From contig CABUNB010000051.1 in NCBI GenBank assembly GCA_902492755.1, positions 1 through 14,450 of the forward strand: a stretch of DNA of 14,450 bases, given 5' to 3'. This DNA is from an uncultured Collinsella sp. Lineage in GTDB: Bacteria; Actinomycetota; Coriobacteriia; Coriobacteriales; Coriobacteriaceae. Under the pieces are notes generated by a model that ran no database searches, was not told where the DNA came from, and saw only the letters and a list, made by a program, of their open reading frames with translations. Position 1 is the stretch's first letter. Every line of letters begins with the position of its first letter. A program made the translations under genes and the position numbers. Positions 1 to 6,328 of this stretch are shown here, in pieces.

Positions 1-16
1 GCGCAACGCGTTGCGC
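1..16. repeat. Perfect 16-bp palindrome
   Basis: The first 16 bases read GCGCAACGCGTTGCGC, which equals its own reverse complement. It lies about 75 bases upstream of the -35 box of the tRNA promoter. It could be the remnant of a hairpin ending an upstream gene or a dimeric protein-binding site; no T-run follows it, so it does not look like an intrinsic terminator by itself. Being at the window edge, its full extent is unknown. Confidence 0.5.
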
Positions 17-89
17 TGAGTCCTGAGGCTGTTGCACTGAAAATGAGAATCAAGGTCTTCCTCGGAATTGCAAAGCTTTTTCTTTTATT

Positions 90-119
90 TTGATAGCCCG
101 TGGTGCACTTGGGTATAAT
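90..119 (+). promoter_or_regulatory. Sigma-70-type promoter for tRNA-Arg
   Basis: A -35 box TTGATA (90-95) and a perfect -10 box TATAAT (114-119) are separated by 18 bases. The expected transcription start, near 126, is only a few bases before the 5' end of the tRNA at 131, as is normal for a tRNA gene. The DNA just upstream (77-91) is T-rich, which could act as an UP-type element. Confidence 0.85.
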
Positions 120-130
120 GCCATACGTTG

Positions 131-207
131 GCCCTATTAGCTCAGGGGATTAGAGCGTCTGCCTCCGGAGCAGAAGGCCGTTGGTTCGAATCCAACATGG
201 GGCACCA
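131..207 (+). tRNA. tRNA-Arg (anticodon CCG)
   Basis: All four arms of the cloverleaf can be read. The acceptor stem is 131-137 paired with 197-203, with one G-U pair. The anticodon stem is 158-162 paired with 170-174, and its 7-base loop is CTCCGGA. The T stem is 180-184 paired with 192-196, with loop TTCGAAT. The discriminator is A204 and the CCA end (205-207) is encoded in the DNA. The loop gives anticodon CCG (165-167), which reads the arginine codon CGG. It has its own promoter and terminator, so it is a single-gene unit. Confidence 0.95.
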
Positions 208-218
208 TCGAACGTAAG

Positions 219-255
219 ACCGTCCGAACCTCGCATGGTCCGGGCGGTTTTTCTT
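219..255 (+). terminator. Intrinsic terminator after tRNA-Arg
   Basis: ACCGTCCG (219-226) pairs over 8 positions, with one G-U, with CGGGCGGT (241-248). An inner ACC/GGT pairing extends the stem after one mismatch. A run of five T (248-252) and then CTT follows directly. Stem plus T-run is the usual Rho-independent form and should end the tRNA transcript, although the ATPase start lies only about 15-30 bases further on. Confidence 0.85.
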
Positions 256-283
256 ATACCGACGCGACGTGATGGGACGTGGT

Positions 284-3001
284 ATGGCAGCAACGGATAT
301 CGAGCGCGGACTCTCGACCGCCGAGGTCGAGGAGCGCATCGCCGCCGGTAAGATCAACCGCAACATGGAGCTCAAGACCAAGTCGGTCAAAGAGCTCATC
401 ATCGAGAACCTCTGCACGCTGTTCAATTTGATCAACGTGATCTTGGCGTTCCTGGTCATTTTGACCGGTTCGTTTAAGAATCTGACGTTCCTGTTCGTGG
501 TGTTCCTCAATACCGCTATTGGCGTCATCCAGTCCATGCGTTCCAAGAAGATGGTCGATAAGCTCACGCTGCTGACCTCCAAGAAGGCCATTGCGGTGCG
601 CGACGGCGCCGAGGTGGAGCTCGACCTGGACCAGATCGTGCTCGACGATATCATCCGCCTGGGGCGTGGCGACCAGATTCCCGCTGACGCCGTGGTGGTT
701 TCGGGCGAGGCGCTCGTGAACGAGAGCCTGCTGACGGGCGAGAGCGACCTTATTAAGAAACAGCCCGGTTCCGAGCTCATGAGCGGCAGTTTTATCGACT
801 CAGGCCTGCTGCGCGCCCGCGTGATCCATGTCGGCGCCGACAACTACGTGGCCAAAATTAATAACGAGGCCAAGTACGTCAAAAAGGTCAATTCCGAGAT
901 CATGAACGCGCTTAACGCCATCGTGCGCTTTGCGAGCATCATCATGATCCCGCTCGGTTTGGCGTTGTTTGCCTCGAGTGTGAGCGAGCTGTGGGATGCC
1001 GCGGGAACCCCAGGCGATAGCGCGCTTTCGTGGTGCTTCTCCGAGCTGTTGGCTGGCCATGTGCCTTCGTCGGCGCTGCTGTCCACAGTGGGCGCCCTGC
1101 TGGGCATGATCCCGCAAGGCCTGGTGCTGCTGACCTCGTCGGTGCTCGCCATCGCCACGGTGCGCCTGGCCCGCCGCAAGGTGCTGGCGCAGCAGCTCTA
1201 CTGCATCGAGACGCTCGCGCGCGTCGACGTGCTGTGCCTGGACAAGACGGGCACCATCACGTCGGGTCGCATGGAGGTCGAGGGCACGTATCCGCTGCCG
1301 GTCGAGGGTATGGGTGCGGGGGAGAGCGACGCCGCCGTTCCCGTCGATACCACGGTGCTCGATTTTGCGCTGGCTAACGTGGCGCGTGCGACTTCGGCCG
1401 ATGCCAACGAGACCTGCCAGGCGCTGCTCAACTATTACGCCGATCGCCCGGTCGAGGTGTCTGAGCCGCTGTCGGTCATTCCGTTCTCGTCCTCCAAAAA
1501 GTGGAGCGGCGCGTCGTTTGCGCAGGGCTCCTATGTGATGGGTGCGGCGCAGTTTGTGCTCTCTGATCGTGCGTTTGCCCAGGTCGAGAACCGTGTCGCC
1601 GAGCTTGCCGATACCTGCCGCGTGCTCGTGGTGGCGCGCGTGGACGGCTTTACGCCCGATGGCGATATGGCGGGCGAGGCCGAGCCCGTGGGCTTTGTGA
1701 CCATCCGCGACGAGATTCGTACCTCGGCGGCCGAGACCATCGGCTACTTTAACGAGCAGGGCGTGACCCTCAACGTGATCAGTGGCGACGACCCGCGTAC
1801 GGTGTCGTCGATCGCGCGCGTGGTGGGCGTGCCGGGGGCGGACGCTTATGTGGACGCCACGACGCTCGATACGCCGGCCAAGCTCGATGCCGCAGTGGAC
1901 CGCTACCATGTCTTTGGTCGTGTGACCCCGCAGCAGAAGCGCGAGCTCGTGCAGGCGCTCAAGCGCCGCGAGCACACCGTGGCCATGACGGGCGACGGCG
2001 TCAACGACGTGTTGGCGCTCAAGGAGGCCGACTGCTCCGTCGCCATGGCGGCCGGCTCCGATGCCGCGCGCAACGTGGCCGAGATCGTGCTCGTCGACAA
2101 CGACTTTGCCTCGATGCCCGCCGTGGTGGCCGAAGGCCGTCGCTCCATCAACAACCTGCAGCGTTCGGCTTCGCTGTTCTTGACCAAGACGCTGTTCTCG
2201 ATGGGCCTGGCGGCGCTGTGCATCGCGCTGCCGCCGTACCCTTTCGAGCCGATTCAGATGACGCTCATCAACTTCTTCTGCATCGGCGCGCCGGGCTTTG
2301 TGTTGGGCCTGGAGCCCAACAATGCTCGCGTGAAGGGTGCGTTTTTGACCAACGTGCTCAAGCGTGCACTGCCGGCGTCGATTGCGGTCATTTTGGCTGC
2401 GGCGCTCGATATCTTTGTGGCGCGCGTGTTTGGCTTTAGCCAGCTCACGCTGTCTACGATGTGCCTGCTTACGTCGTGCGCGGCGAGCGTCAGCCTGATC
2501 TGGCGCATCTCGCAGCCTCTCACGCCCTTGCGCGTGGTGCTCTTTGTGTTTGTAGTCGCTGGCATCTTGGTGGGCGTTATCGGATTCCCGGAGCTGCTGT
2601 CTATTGCCAACCTGTCGATGGGCCAGATGGTTATCTTGGCTGTCATCGTGGTCTTTACCTGCTCGGTGTTCTTTAAGCTCGCCACGATGATGGATTCGCT
2701 CAAGCCGCGTCGTCGTCATGCCGCAACTGGTTTTGGACGCGGTGTGCGCGTCCACCTGGGTCGCGGTGGCGGCAAGGTGAGCTCGACGGGTTCGACGGCG
2801 GAGCGTTTTGCCAAGCGCGTCGCCGCCGACATGGCGCAGCGCCGCGAAGATCGCACCGCTCGCGAGGCCGAGGCCCGCGCACTCGAGGGCGTGGCCCAGG
2901 TCCAGCCCAAGAAAAAGAAGGGTAGCGGAGCCAAGCGCTCTCGCGTAACCAAGTCCGCCCAAGGCATCAAAGTCTCGATGCCGAGCAAAAAGAAGAAGTA
3001 A
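284..3001 (+). CDS. CtpE-like P-type cation-transporting ATPase
   Basis: This is a membrane ion pump that couples ATP hydrolysis to cation transport. Visible landmarks, counted from the ATG at 284 (905 aa), are TGES of the actuator domain at 151-154, a PQGL break in the fourth membrane helix at about 277-280, the phosphorylation motif DKTGT with Asp320, and TGDGVND at 569-575 in the P domain. Two helices precede the actuator domain, two precede DKTGT and six follow, giving the usual ten. The overall pattern, including the NFFCIGAPGFVLGLEPN stretch in helix 6, resembles CtpE, which is known as a Ca2+ ATPase in mycobacteria; Ca2+ as substrate here is inference. Residues 807-905 form a Lys/Arg-rich cytoplasmic tail not typical of the family. 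The start is uncertain: GTG at 269 and ATG at 272 are also in frame, but only 284 has a GGGA (274-277) at suitable distance. No strong promoter of its own is seen between the tRNA terminator and the start. Confidence 0.9.
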   Translation: MAATDIERGLSTAEVEERIAAGKINRNMELKTKSVKELIIENLCTLFNLINVILAFLVILTGSFKNLTFLFVVFLNTAIGVIQSMRSKKMVDKLTLLTSKKAIAVRDGAEVELDLDQIVLDDIIRLGRGDQIPADAVVVSGEALVNESLLTGESDLIKKQPGSELMSGSFIDSGLLRARVIHVGADNYVAKINNEAKYVKKVNSEIMNALNAIVRFASIIMIPLGLALFASSVSELWDAAGTPGDSALSWCFSELLAGHVPSSALLSTVGALLGMIPQGLVLLTSSVLAIATVRLARRKVLAQQLYCIETLARVDVLCLDKTGTITSGRMEVEGTYPLPVEGMGAGESDAAVPVDTTVLDFALANVARATSADANETCQALLNYYADRPVEVSEPLSVIPFSSSKKWSGASFAQGSYVMGAAQFVLSDRAFAQVENRVAELADTCRVLVVARVDGFTPDGDMAGEAEPVGFVTIRDEIRTSAAETIGYFNEQGVTLNVISGDDPRTVSSIARVVGVPGADAYVDATTLDTPAKLDAAVDRYHVFGRVTPQQKRELVQALKRREHTVAMTGDGVNDVLALKEADCSVAMAAGSDAARNVAEIVLVDNDFASMPAVVAEGRRSINNLQRSASLFLTKTLFSMGLAALCIALPPYPFEPIQMTLINFFCIGAPGFVLGLEPNNARVKGAFLTNVLKRALPASIAVILAAALDIFVARVFGFSQLTLSTMCLLTSCAASVSLIWRISQPLTPLRVVLFVFVVAGILVGVIGFPELLSIANLSMGQMVILAVIVVFTCSVFFKLATMMDSLKPRRRHAATGFGRGVRVHLGRGGGKVSSTGSTAERFAKRVAADMAQRREDRTAREAEARALEGVAQVQPKKKKGSGAKRSRVTKSAQGIKVSMPSKKKK

Positions 3002-3011
3002 CTACGCGCCC

Positions 3012-3059
3012 TGGCGATGTTGAATTGGTGCCTTGCTCCAGTGGAGCCGTGGCGATGTT
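3012..3059. repeat. 10-bp direct repeat flanking a small inverted repeat
   Basis: TGGCGATGTT occurs at 3012-3021 and again at 3050-3059, 38 bases apart. Between them, 3035-3047 reads GCTCCAGTGGAGC, a 6-bp inverted repeat around a single G. The second copy runs into TATGCT (3059-3064), a possible -10 box. The layout could be an operator controlling the zinc-ribbon gene, or chance; no regulator is recognised. Confidence 0.3.
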
Positions 3060-3064
3060 ATGCT
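3033..3064 (+). promoter_or_regulatory. Possible weak promoter for the zinc-ribbon gene
   Basis: A -10-like TATGCT (3059-3064) lies about 40 bases before the start codon. The best -35 candidate, TTGCTC (3033-3038), is 20 bases away, longer than ideal. The 103-base gap after the ATPase is the right place for a promoter, but the boxes are poor. Confidence 0.3.
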
Positions 3065-3094
3065 CTAACCTCGATTGTTTGAATTGCTTCGAAA

Positions 3095-3100
3095 AGAGGA
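3095..3100 (+). promoter_or_regulatory. Shine-Dalgarno site fixing a GTG start
   Basis: AGAGGA (3095-3100) lies four bases before GTG at 3105. An in-frame TTG at 3075 would give a longer protein but has no such site, and the extra residues precede the first zinc-ribbon cysteine. This supports 3105 as the start. Confidence 0.7.
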
Positions 3101-3104
3101 TGCC

Positions 3105-4247
3105 GTGATCTGCCCGCATTGCCTTAAGACTATCGAGGACGGCGCCTCGTTCTGCCCCTACTGCAACGCCTATGTGGGTCCGGGCGATGGTCCCGAGCAC
3201 ACCGAGTTTGTGTTCTGTGAGGGCTGCGGTGCCCGTCTTTCTCCGCATGATCGTACATGCCCCAAATGCGGACGCCCGGCTCCGGGTATCCTCTCCGAGG
3301 ACGCGGCTGCATCCGATCTGGCAGCGGGCCGCACGGCGGGCTTTCCGCGCCTAACGCAAGAGCAGATCGATACCGAGGTGCCGCATGCGCCGGCCTCTGC
3401 CGCTGCGGTGCTTTCGGACGCCGCCGACCCCAATGAGACCTGCGTGCTGCCAGCTTTCGATAAGGATTTCGGTATCCCCAAGGTCGATATTCCCATGCCC
3501 GTTTCCCTGCATGACGATGCTCAAAAACCCAAGCGCAAGGTGCACCCCGACGAGGATGCCTATCACAAGCACAAGCGTCATATTCCCAAGCCGCTTATCG
3601 TCATCGCGGTCCTTGCCGTCGTTTGCGGCGGTGCCTATTGGTTCGTGACGACCGATCCCATGGGTGTCATGCCTGGCTTCTACGACCAGTTTGGCCAGGC
3701 CGCGCAGACGACCTTCCCCACGCGCCAAAAGGGCGAGGCCACTGAGGACGATACCAAGCAGGACGATTCTGCCGAGGTGGTCCAGGAAGAAACCGTGCTC
3801 ACCGATGATCAGCTCTATACCAGGCTCGACGGTCTGTATCAGACCATCGTGTCCTACGCTGACGAAGACCAGATCGGCGAGGTCATCGATTCCTTTAACA
3901 ACGGCTATCTCCGAACGCCGCTGTCCACCCGTCAGGAGCTGTCGCAGAGTGCCTACGCCCTGCGCGACCAGATCAAAAAGACGCAAGATGAGCTTAACAA
4001 CCTGAAAGTACAGGACGATACGGTCTATGCGGACGACATCGCCCACTTAAAGCAGCTTGCCGAGTGGATGTATGAGCGCGTCGACGTGATCTGCCAGAGC
4101 TGGGACATCTCGCTGGCCATTCCCGATGGCGAGTCGATGAGTTCCCACCAAAGCGAGATCCTGGCGCCCATCGCGCAGGGTGGCAACAGCGCGCTGAACC
4201 AGTACGACGCCAATGTGGGTTCCTGGAAGCCGCAGCAGCGTTTCTAA
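3105..4247 (+). CDS. Double zinc-ribbon single-pass membrane protein
   Basis: This 380-aa protein has no firm function. The N-terminus carries two four-cysteine zinc ribbons: CPHC (3-6) with CPYC (17-20), and CEGC (38-41) with CPKC (52-55). A low-complexity linker follows, then a basic patch (KHKRH) and one hydrophobic helix at about 163-182, then roughly 200 residues that are acidic at first and helical later. The basic side faces the ribbons, so by the positive-inside rule the ribbons should be cytoplasmic and the C-terminal part outside. Zinc-ribbon plus single-helix proteins are common in Gram-positive bacteria and mostly uncharacterised; some act as membrane-anchored sensors or scaffolds. 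It stands alone: 103 bases follow the ATPase and 107 precede the isomerase, which has its own promoter. Domain layout is seen directly; the role is not known. Confidence 0.85.
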   Translation: MICPHCLKTIEDGASFCPYCNAYVGPGDGPEHTEFVFCEGCGARLSPHDRTCPKCGRPAPGILSEDAAASDLAAGRTAGFPRLTQEQIDTEVPHAPASAAAVLSDAADPNETCVLPAFDKDFGIPKVDIPMPVSLHDDAQKPKRKVHPDEDAYHKHKRHIPKPLIVIAVLAVVCGGAYWFVTTDPMGVMPGFYDQFGQAAQTTFPTRQKGEATEDDTKQDDSAEVVQEETVLTDDQLYTRLDGLYQTIVSYADEDQIGEVIDSFNNGYLRTPLSTRQELSQSAYALRDQIKKTQDELNNLKVQDDTVYADDIAHLKQLAEWMYERVDVICQSWDISLAIPDGESMSSHQSEILAPIAQGGNSALNQYDANVGSWKPQQRF

Positions 4248-4285
4248 AATTAGTTCGCCATAGTCGGCATAACCTACGTGCGCAA

Positions 4286-4315
4286 TTGATGTAAGCCCGT
4301 GCTTATTGCTACAAT
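4286..4315 (+). promoter_or_regulatory. Extended -10 promoter for the isomerase-TPR pair
   Basis: TTGATG (4286-4291) and TACAAT (4310-4315) are separated by 18 bases. The -10 box is preceded by TGC, giving the extended form TGnTACAAT. Transcription should start near 4322, leaving a leader of about 33 bases that contains a purine-rich ribosome site (GAGGAAGGAA, 4341-4350) before the ATG at 4355. Confidence 0.75.
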
Positions 4316-4354
4316 TCGTACAAATATGCTTTAAACGCACGAGGAAGGAACCAC

Positions 4355-4897
4355 ATGTTTGGTTTTAAGAAAGAGCTCTACACGCCCGAGTATCAGCTTG
4401 TCGGCGACGAGTGCGCCGTAATCGAGACGTCGAAGGGTACCATCAAGGTCAAGTTTGACGGCGAGGGCGCTCCCATTCATGTCGCGAACTTCTGCGAGCT
4501 TTCCACGATGGGCTTCTATGATGGCCTTAAGTTCCATCGCTATGTGCCCGGTTTTGTTATCCAGGGCGGGGACCCCAATACCCGCGACATGTCCGGCGCC
4601 GACGTCGCCGCCGGTCTTGAGGGCCCCGACGGCATGCCCGGTACCGGTGGCCCCGGCTACTGCATCAAGGGCGAGTTCGCCACCAATCCGCGCAACAGCC
4701 ATGTCGATGGCGCCCTTGCCATGGCGCGCTCCATGGACCCCGATTCCGCGGGTTCGCAGTTCTACTTCTGCCTGGGCGCCCAGCATAACCTCGATTCCGG
4801 TTACACCGTCTTTGGTACCACGGTCGAGGGTCTCGATGTGATTTCGCAGCTGCGTGCCGGCGACGAGATCGTCCATGTCGAGATCGTTCACGAGTAA
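4355..4897 (+). CDS. Cyclophilin-type peptidyl-prolyl cis-trans isomerase
   Basis: The enzyme interconverts cis and trans proline peptide bonds and helps protein folding. At 180 aa it is a single cyclophilin domain of ordinary size for a bacterial protein. Diagnostic stretches are FHRYVPGFVIQGGDP, with the catalytic Arg62, and GSQFYFCLG, with Gln135 and Phe136, followed by LDSGYTVFG. The latter has Leu where cyclosporin-sensitive cyclophilins have Trp, as is usual in bacteria. No signal peptide or lipobox is seen, so it should be cytoplasmic. The ATG is set by GAGGAAGGAA five or more bases upstream. The TPR gene begins 11 bases after its stop, so the two are probably co-transcribed from the promoter at 4286-4315. 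A link between the isomerase and the TPR protein is inference only. Confidence 0.95.
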   Translation: MFGFKKELYTPEYQLVGDECAVIETSKGTIKVKFDGEGAPIHVANFCELSTMGFYDGLKFHRYVPGFVIQGGDPNTRDMSGADVAAGLEGPDGMPGTGGPGYCIKGEFATNPRNSHVDGALAMARSMDPDSAGSQFYFCLGAQHNLDSGYTVFGTTVEGLDVISQLRAGDEIVHVEIVHE

Positions 4898-4908
4898 AGG
4901 GGACTTCC

Positions 4909-6213
4909 TTGAATAGCCAGCTGATCCAACAGGGCCGCGCCGCTTACCGCGCGGGTGATTTTTCCGCTGCAGCCCAGATGCTTGGGGCGGCAAAGACTCC
5001 CGATGAGATTATGGGCGAGGCCGATCACCTTCGTGGCAACGCCTTGATGCACCTGGGCATGTATGCCGAGGCCGCCGAGGCCTATGCCGCCGCCCTCAAC
5101 GACGGCACCTACGGCAAGCGCGGCGCGCTGCTCACCAACCGCGGCAAGGCGCTTGCCGCCGTGGGCGACTACACGACGGCCGCTCAGGCGTTCTCTGCTG
5201 CTACGCAGGATGCTTCCTATGCCACGCCGTTCAAGGCCTATCTGGGCCTGGGCAATGCGCTGTTCCAGTCGGGCGACTATGCCAACGCGGGAACCGCCTT
5301 CCGTCAGGCTGCCATCGACGGCGCCAATCCGGCTCCTGCCGCCGCACTCGGCGAGCTCGGTCGTTGCTTCATTAAGCTCGGCCGTCCGGCGGATGCCGTG
5401 GAGACCTACCGCACGGCTATCGACTTTGCCGGCCCCCGCGACGACACGCGTGCGCTCAACGCCGGCATGGGTCAGGCGCTTTCTGCCGCCGGCCGTCCCT
5501 CCGACGCACTCGACGCCTTTAACGCCGCTACTGCCGATGGCATCTACCAGCTCACCTCCGAGCAGGCCGACGAGCTTGCCCGCGTGCACGATTCGCTTGC
5601 CGCGCTGTCTGCCCAGACGGCCATGGCTACGGCTCCGGCGCCCGCGATGGACGCTCCTGCCGTCGACCCGCTCGATCCCACGGGCGCAACTGGTCAGTTT
5701 ATGCCCGACCCTTCGGACACCGGCTTCTTCACGCTGTCCGAGTCCGAGATGGTTCAGCAGGACCGCCAGGACCGCAAGCAGGCCAAGGTCCGTCGCCGTC
5801 ATCGCCACACAGGCCTCAAGGTCTTCATCGTGCTGCTTCTGCTCATCCTGATCGCCGCGGGCGGTCTGGGCTTTGCCTACACGCGCGGCCTGGGCTTCCC
5901 GTCTCAGGAGTCGGTGGTTACCGACTTGTTCCAGGCTGCCGGCGATGGCGACACCGCCAAGGCGGAGTCTTGCCTCGCCTCGAGCCTGTCCGAGGACGCC
6001 AAGTCGATGATCATCTCCTCGATTCCGCAGGGTGCTACCGTCTCCGTCGAGGGCATGGACCAGTCCATGACCGAGACGACCGCCAAGGTGAAGGCGTCGC
6101 TGTCCAAGGGTGGCGAGCAGGAGTACACCGTCAAGTTCGTCCGTTCCGACAACCATATCGGCTGGGCCGTGTCTTCGCTCGATATCGATTTCTCGGCTGC
6201 CGACAACCAGTAG
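4909..6213 (+). CDS. TPR-repeat protein with one membrane helix and outer domain
   Basis: This 434-aa protein begins with about six tetratricopeptide-like units, at roughly 4-30, 38-64, 72-100, 108-136, 144-172 and 180-208. The last four repeat at a regular 36-residue spacing, and several contain the typical G-DY--A---F/Y pattern. A Pro/Ala-rich acidic linker, a basic stretch (KVRRRHRH) and one hydrophobic helix at about 305-325 follow. The roughly 105-residue C-terminal domain should lie outside the cell; it looks like a small alpha+beta domain of the DUF4878/NTF2-like kind, which is a tentative call. TPRs bind other proteins, so a membrane-anchored scaffold is likely, but the partner is unknown. 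The start is TTG at 4909, set by AAAGGGGA (4896-4903). A strong hairpin follows, and then the mreB operon. It shares its topology with the zinc-ribbon protein two genes upstream. Confidence 0.85.
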   Translation: MNSQLIQQGRAAYRAGDFSAAAQMLGAAKTPDEIMGEADHLRGNALMHLGMYAEAAEAYAAALNDGTYGKRGALLTNRGKALAAVGDYTTAAQAFSAATQDASYATPFKAYLGLGNALFQSGDYANAGTAFRQAAIDGANPAPAAALGELGRCFIKLGRPADAVETYRTAIDFAGPRDDTRALNAGMGQALSAAGRPSDALDAFNAATADGIYQLTSEQADELARVHDSLAALSAQTAMATAPAPAMDAPAVDPLDPTGATGQFMPDPSDTGFFTLSESEMVQQDRQDRKQAKVRRRHRHTGLKVFIVLLLLILIAAGGLGFAYTRGLGFPSQESVVTDLFQAAGDGDTAKAESCLASSLSEDAKSMIISSIPQGATVSVEGMDQSMTETTAKVKASLSKGGEQEYTVKFVRSDNHIGWAVSSLDIDFSAADNQ

Positions 6214-6235
6214 TGACCTTATGGGATTTGGCTTT

Positions 6236-6268
6236 GCCCGGCGCTTCACCGCAAGTGAGGTGCCGGGC
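6236..6268 (+). terminator. 14-bp hairpin between TPR gene and mreB
   Basis: The arm at 6236-6249 pairs without a break with 6255-6268 (GCCCGGC outside, CTTCAC inside, two G-U pairs), leaving a five-base loop CGCAA. Only two T follow, so it is not a textbook intrinsic terminator. It may still terminate weakly, block decay of the upstream mRNA, or separate the two transcripts. Confidence 0.5.
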
Positions 6269-6277
6269 TTGCGCTAG

Positions 6278-6283
6278 TATGAT
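6278..6283 (+). promoter_or_regulatory. Likely -10 box for the mre operon
   Basis: TATGAT (6278-6283) differs from the consensus by one base and lies about 46 bases before the mreB start. A transcript would start near 6290. The -35 region (about 6255-6260) falls inside the right arm of the hairpin and shows no consensus, so the promoter would be weak or need an activator. Confidence 0.4.
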
Positions 6284-6318
6284 GGGCTAGTAGTTTTCCA
6301 GCAATCATCCAACACATC

Positions 6319-6323
6319 AGGAG
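6319..6323 (+). promoter_or_regulatory. Shine-Dalgarno site fixing the TTG start of mreB
   Basis: AGGAG (6319-6323) is five bases before TTG at 6329. The first in-frame ATG (6341) is 17 bases away, too far for this site. mreB therefore very probably starts with TTG and carries the extra residues MFSL at its N-terminus. Confidence 0.75.
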
Positions 6324-6328
6324 TTGCG

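Noticed and set aside
1..93. Frame open from base 1 to a TGA at 91-93, possibly the end of an upstream gene
   Set aside because: Only 30 codons are visible, with no recognisable family, and the last part overlaps the -35 box of the tRNA promoter. Coding cannot be supported.
131..207. tRNA gene as an attachment site for an integrated element
   Set aside because: No integrase, no repeated 3' end of the tRNA and no phage-like genes are seen in the window.
142..843. Minus-strand 233-codon frame whose product contains MLDSNQRPSAPEADAL
   Set aside because: This peptide is the reverse-strand translation of the tRNA, a well-known spurious protein in databases. The rest of the frame is antisense to the ATPase.
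800..2962. 720-codon open frame on the minus strand opposite the ATPase gene
   Set aside because: It is the shadow of a high-GC gene on the other strand: the product is rich in Arg/His/Gly with no domain, while the plus strand encodes all P-type ATPase motifs. The long minus-strand frames opposite the TPR, mreB, rodA and DUF697 genes were rejected for the same reason.
3075..3104. Earlier TTG start for the zinc-ribbon protein
   Set aside because: No ribosome site precedes 3075, while AGAGGA fits the GTG at 3105.
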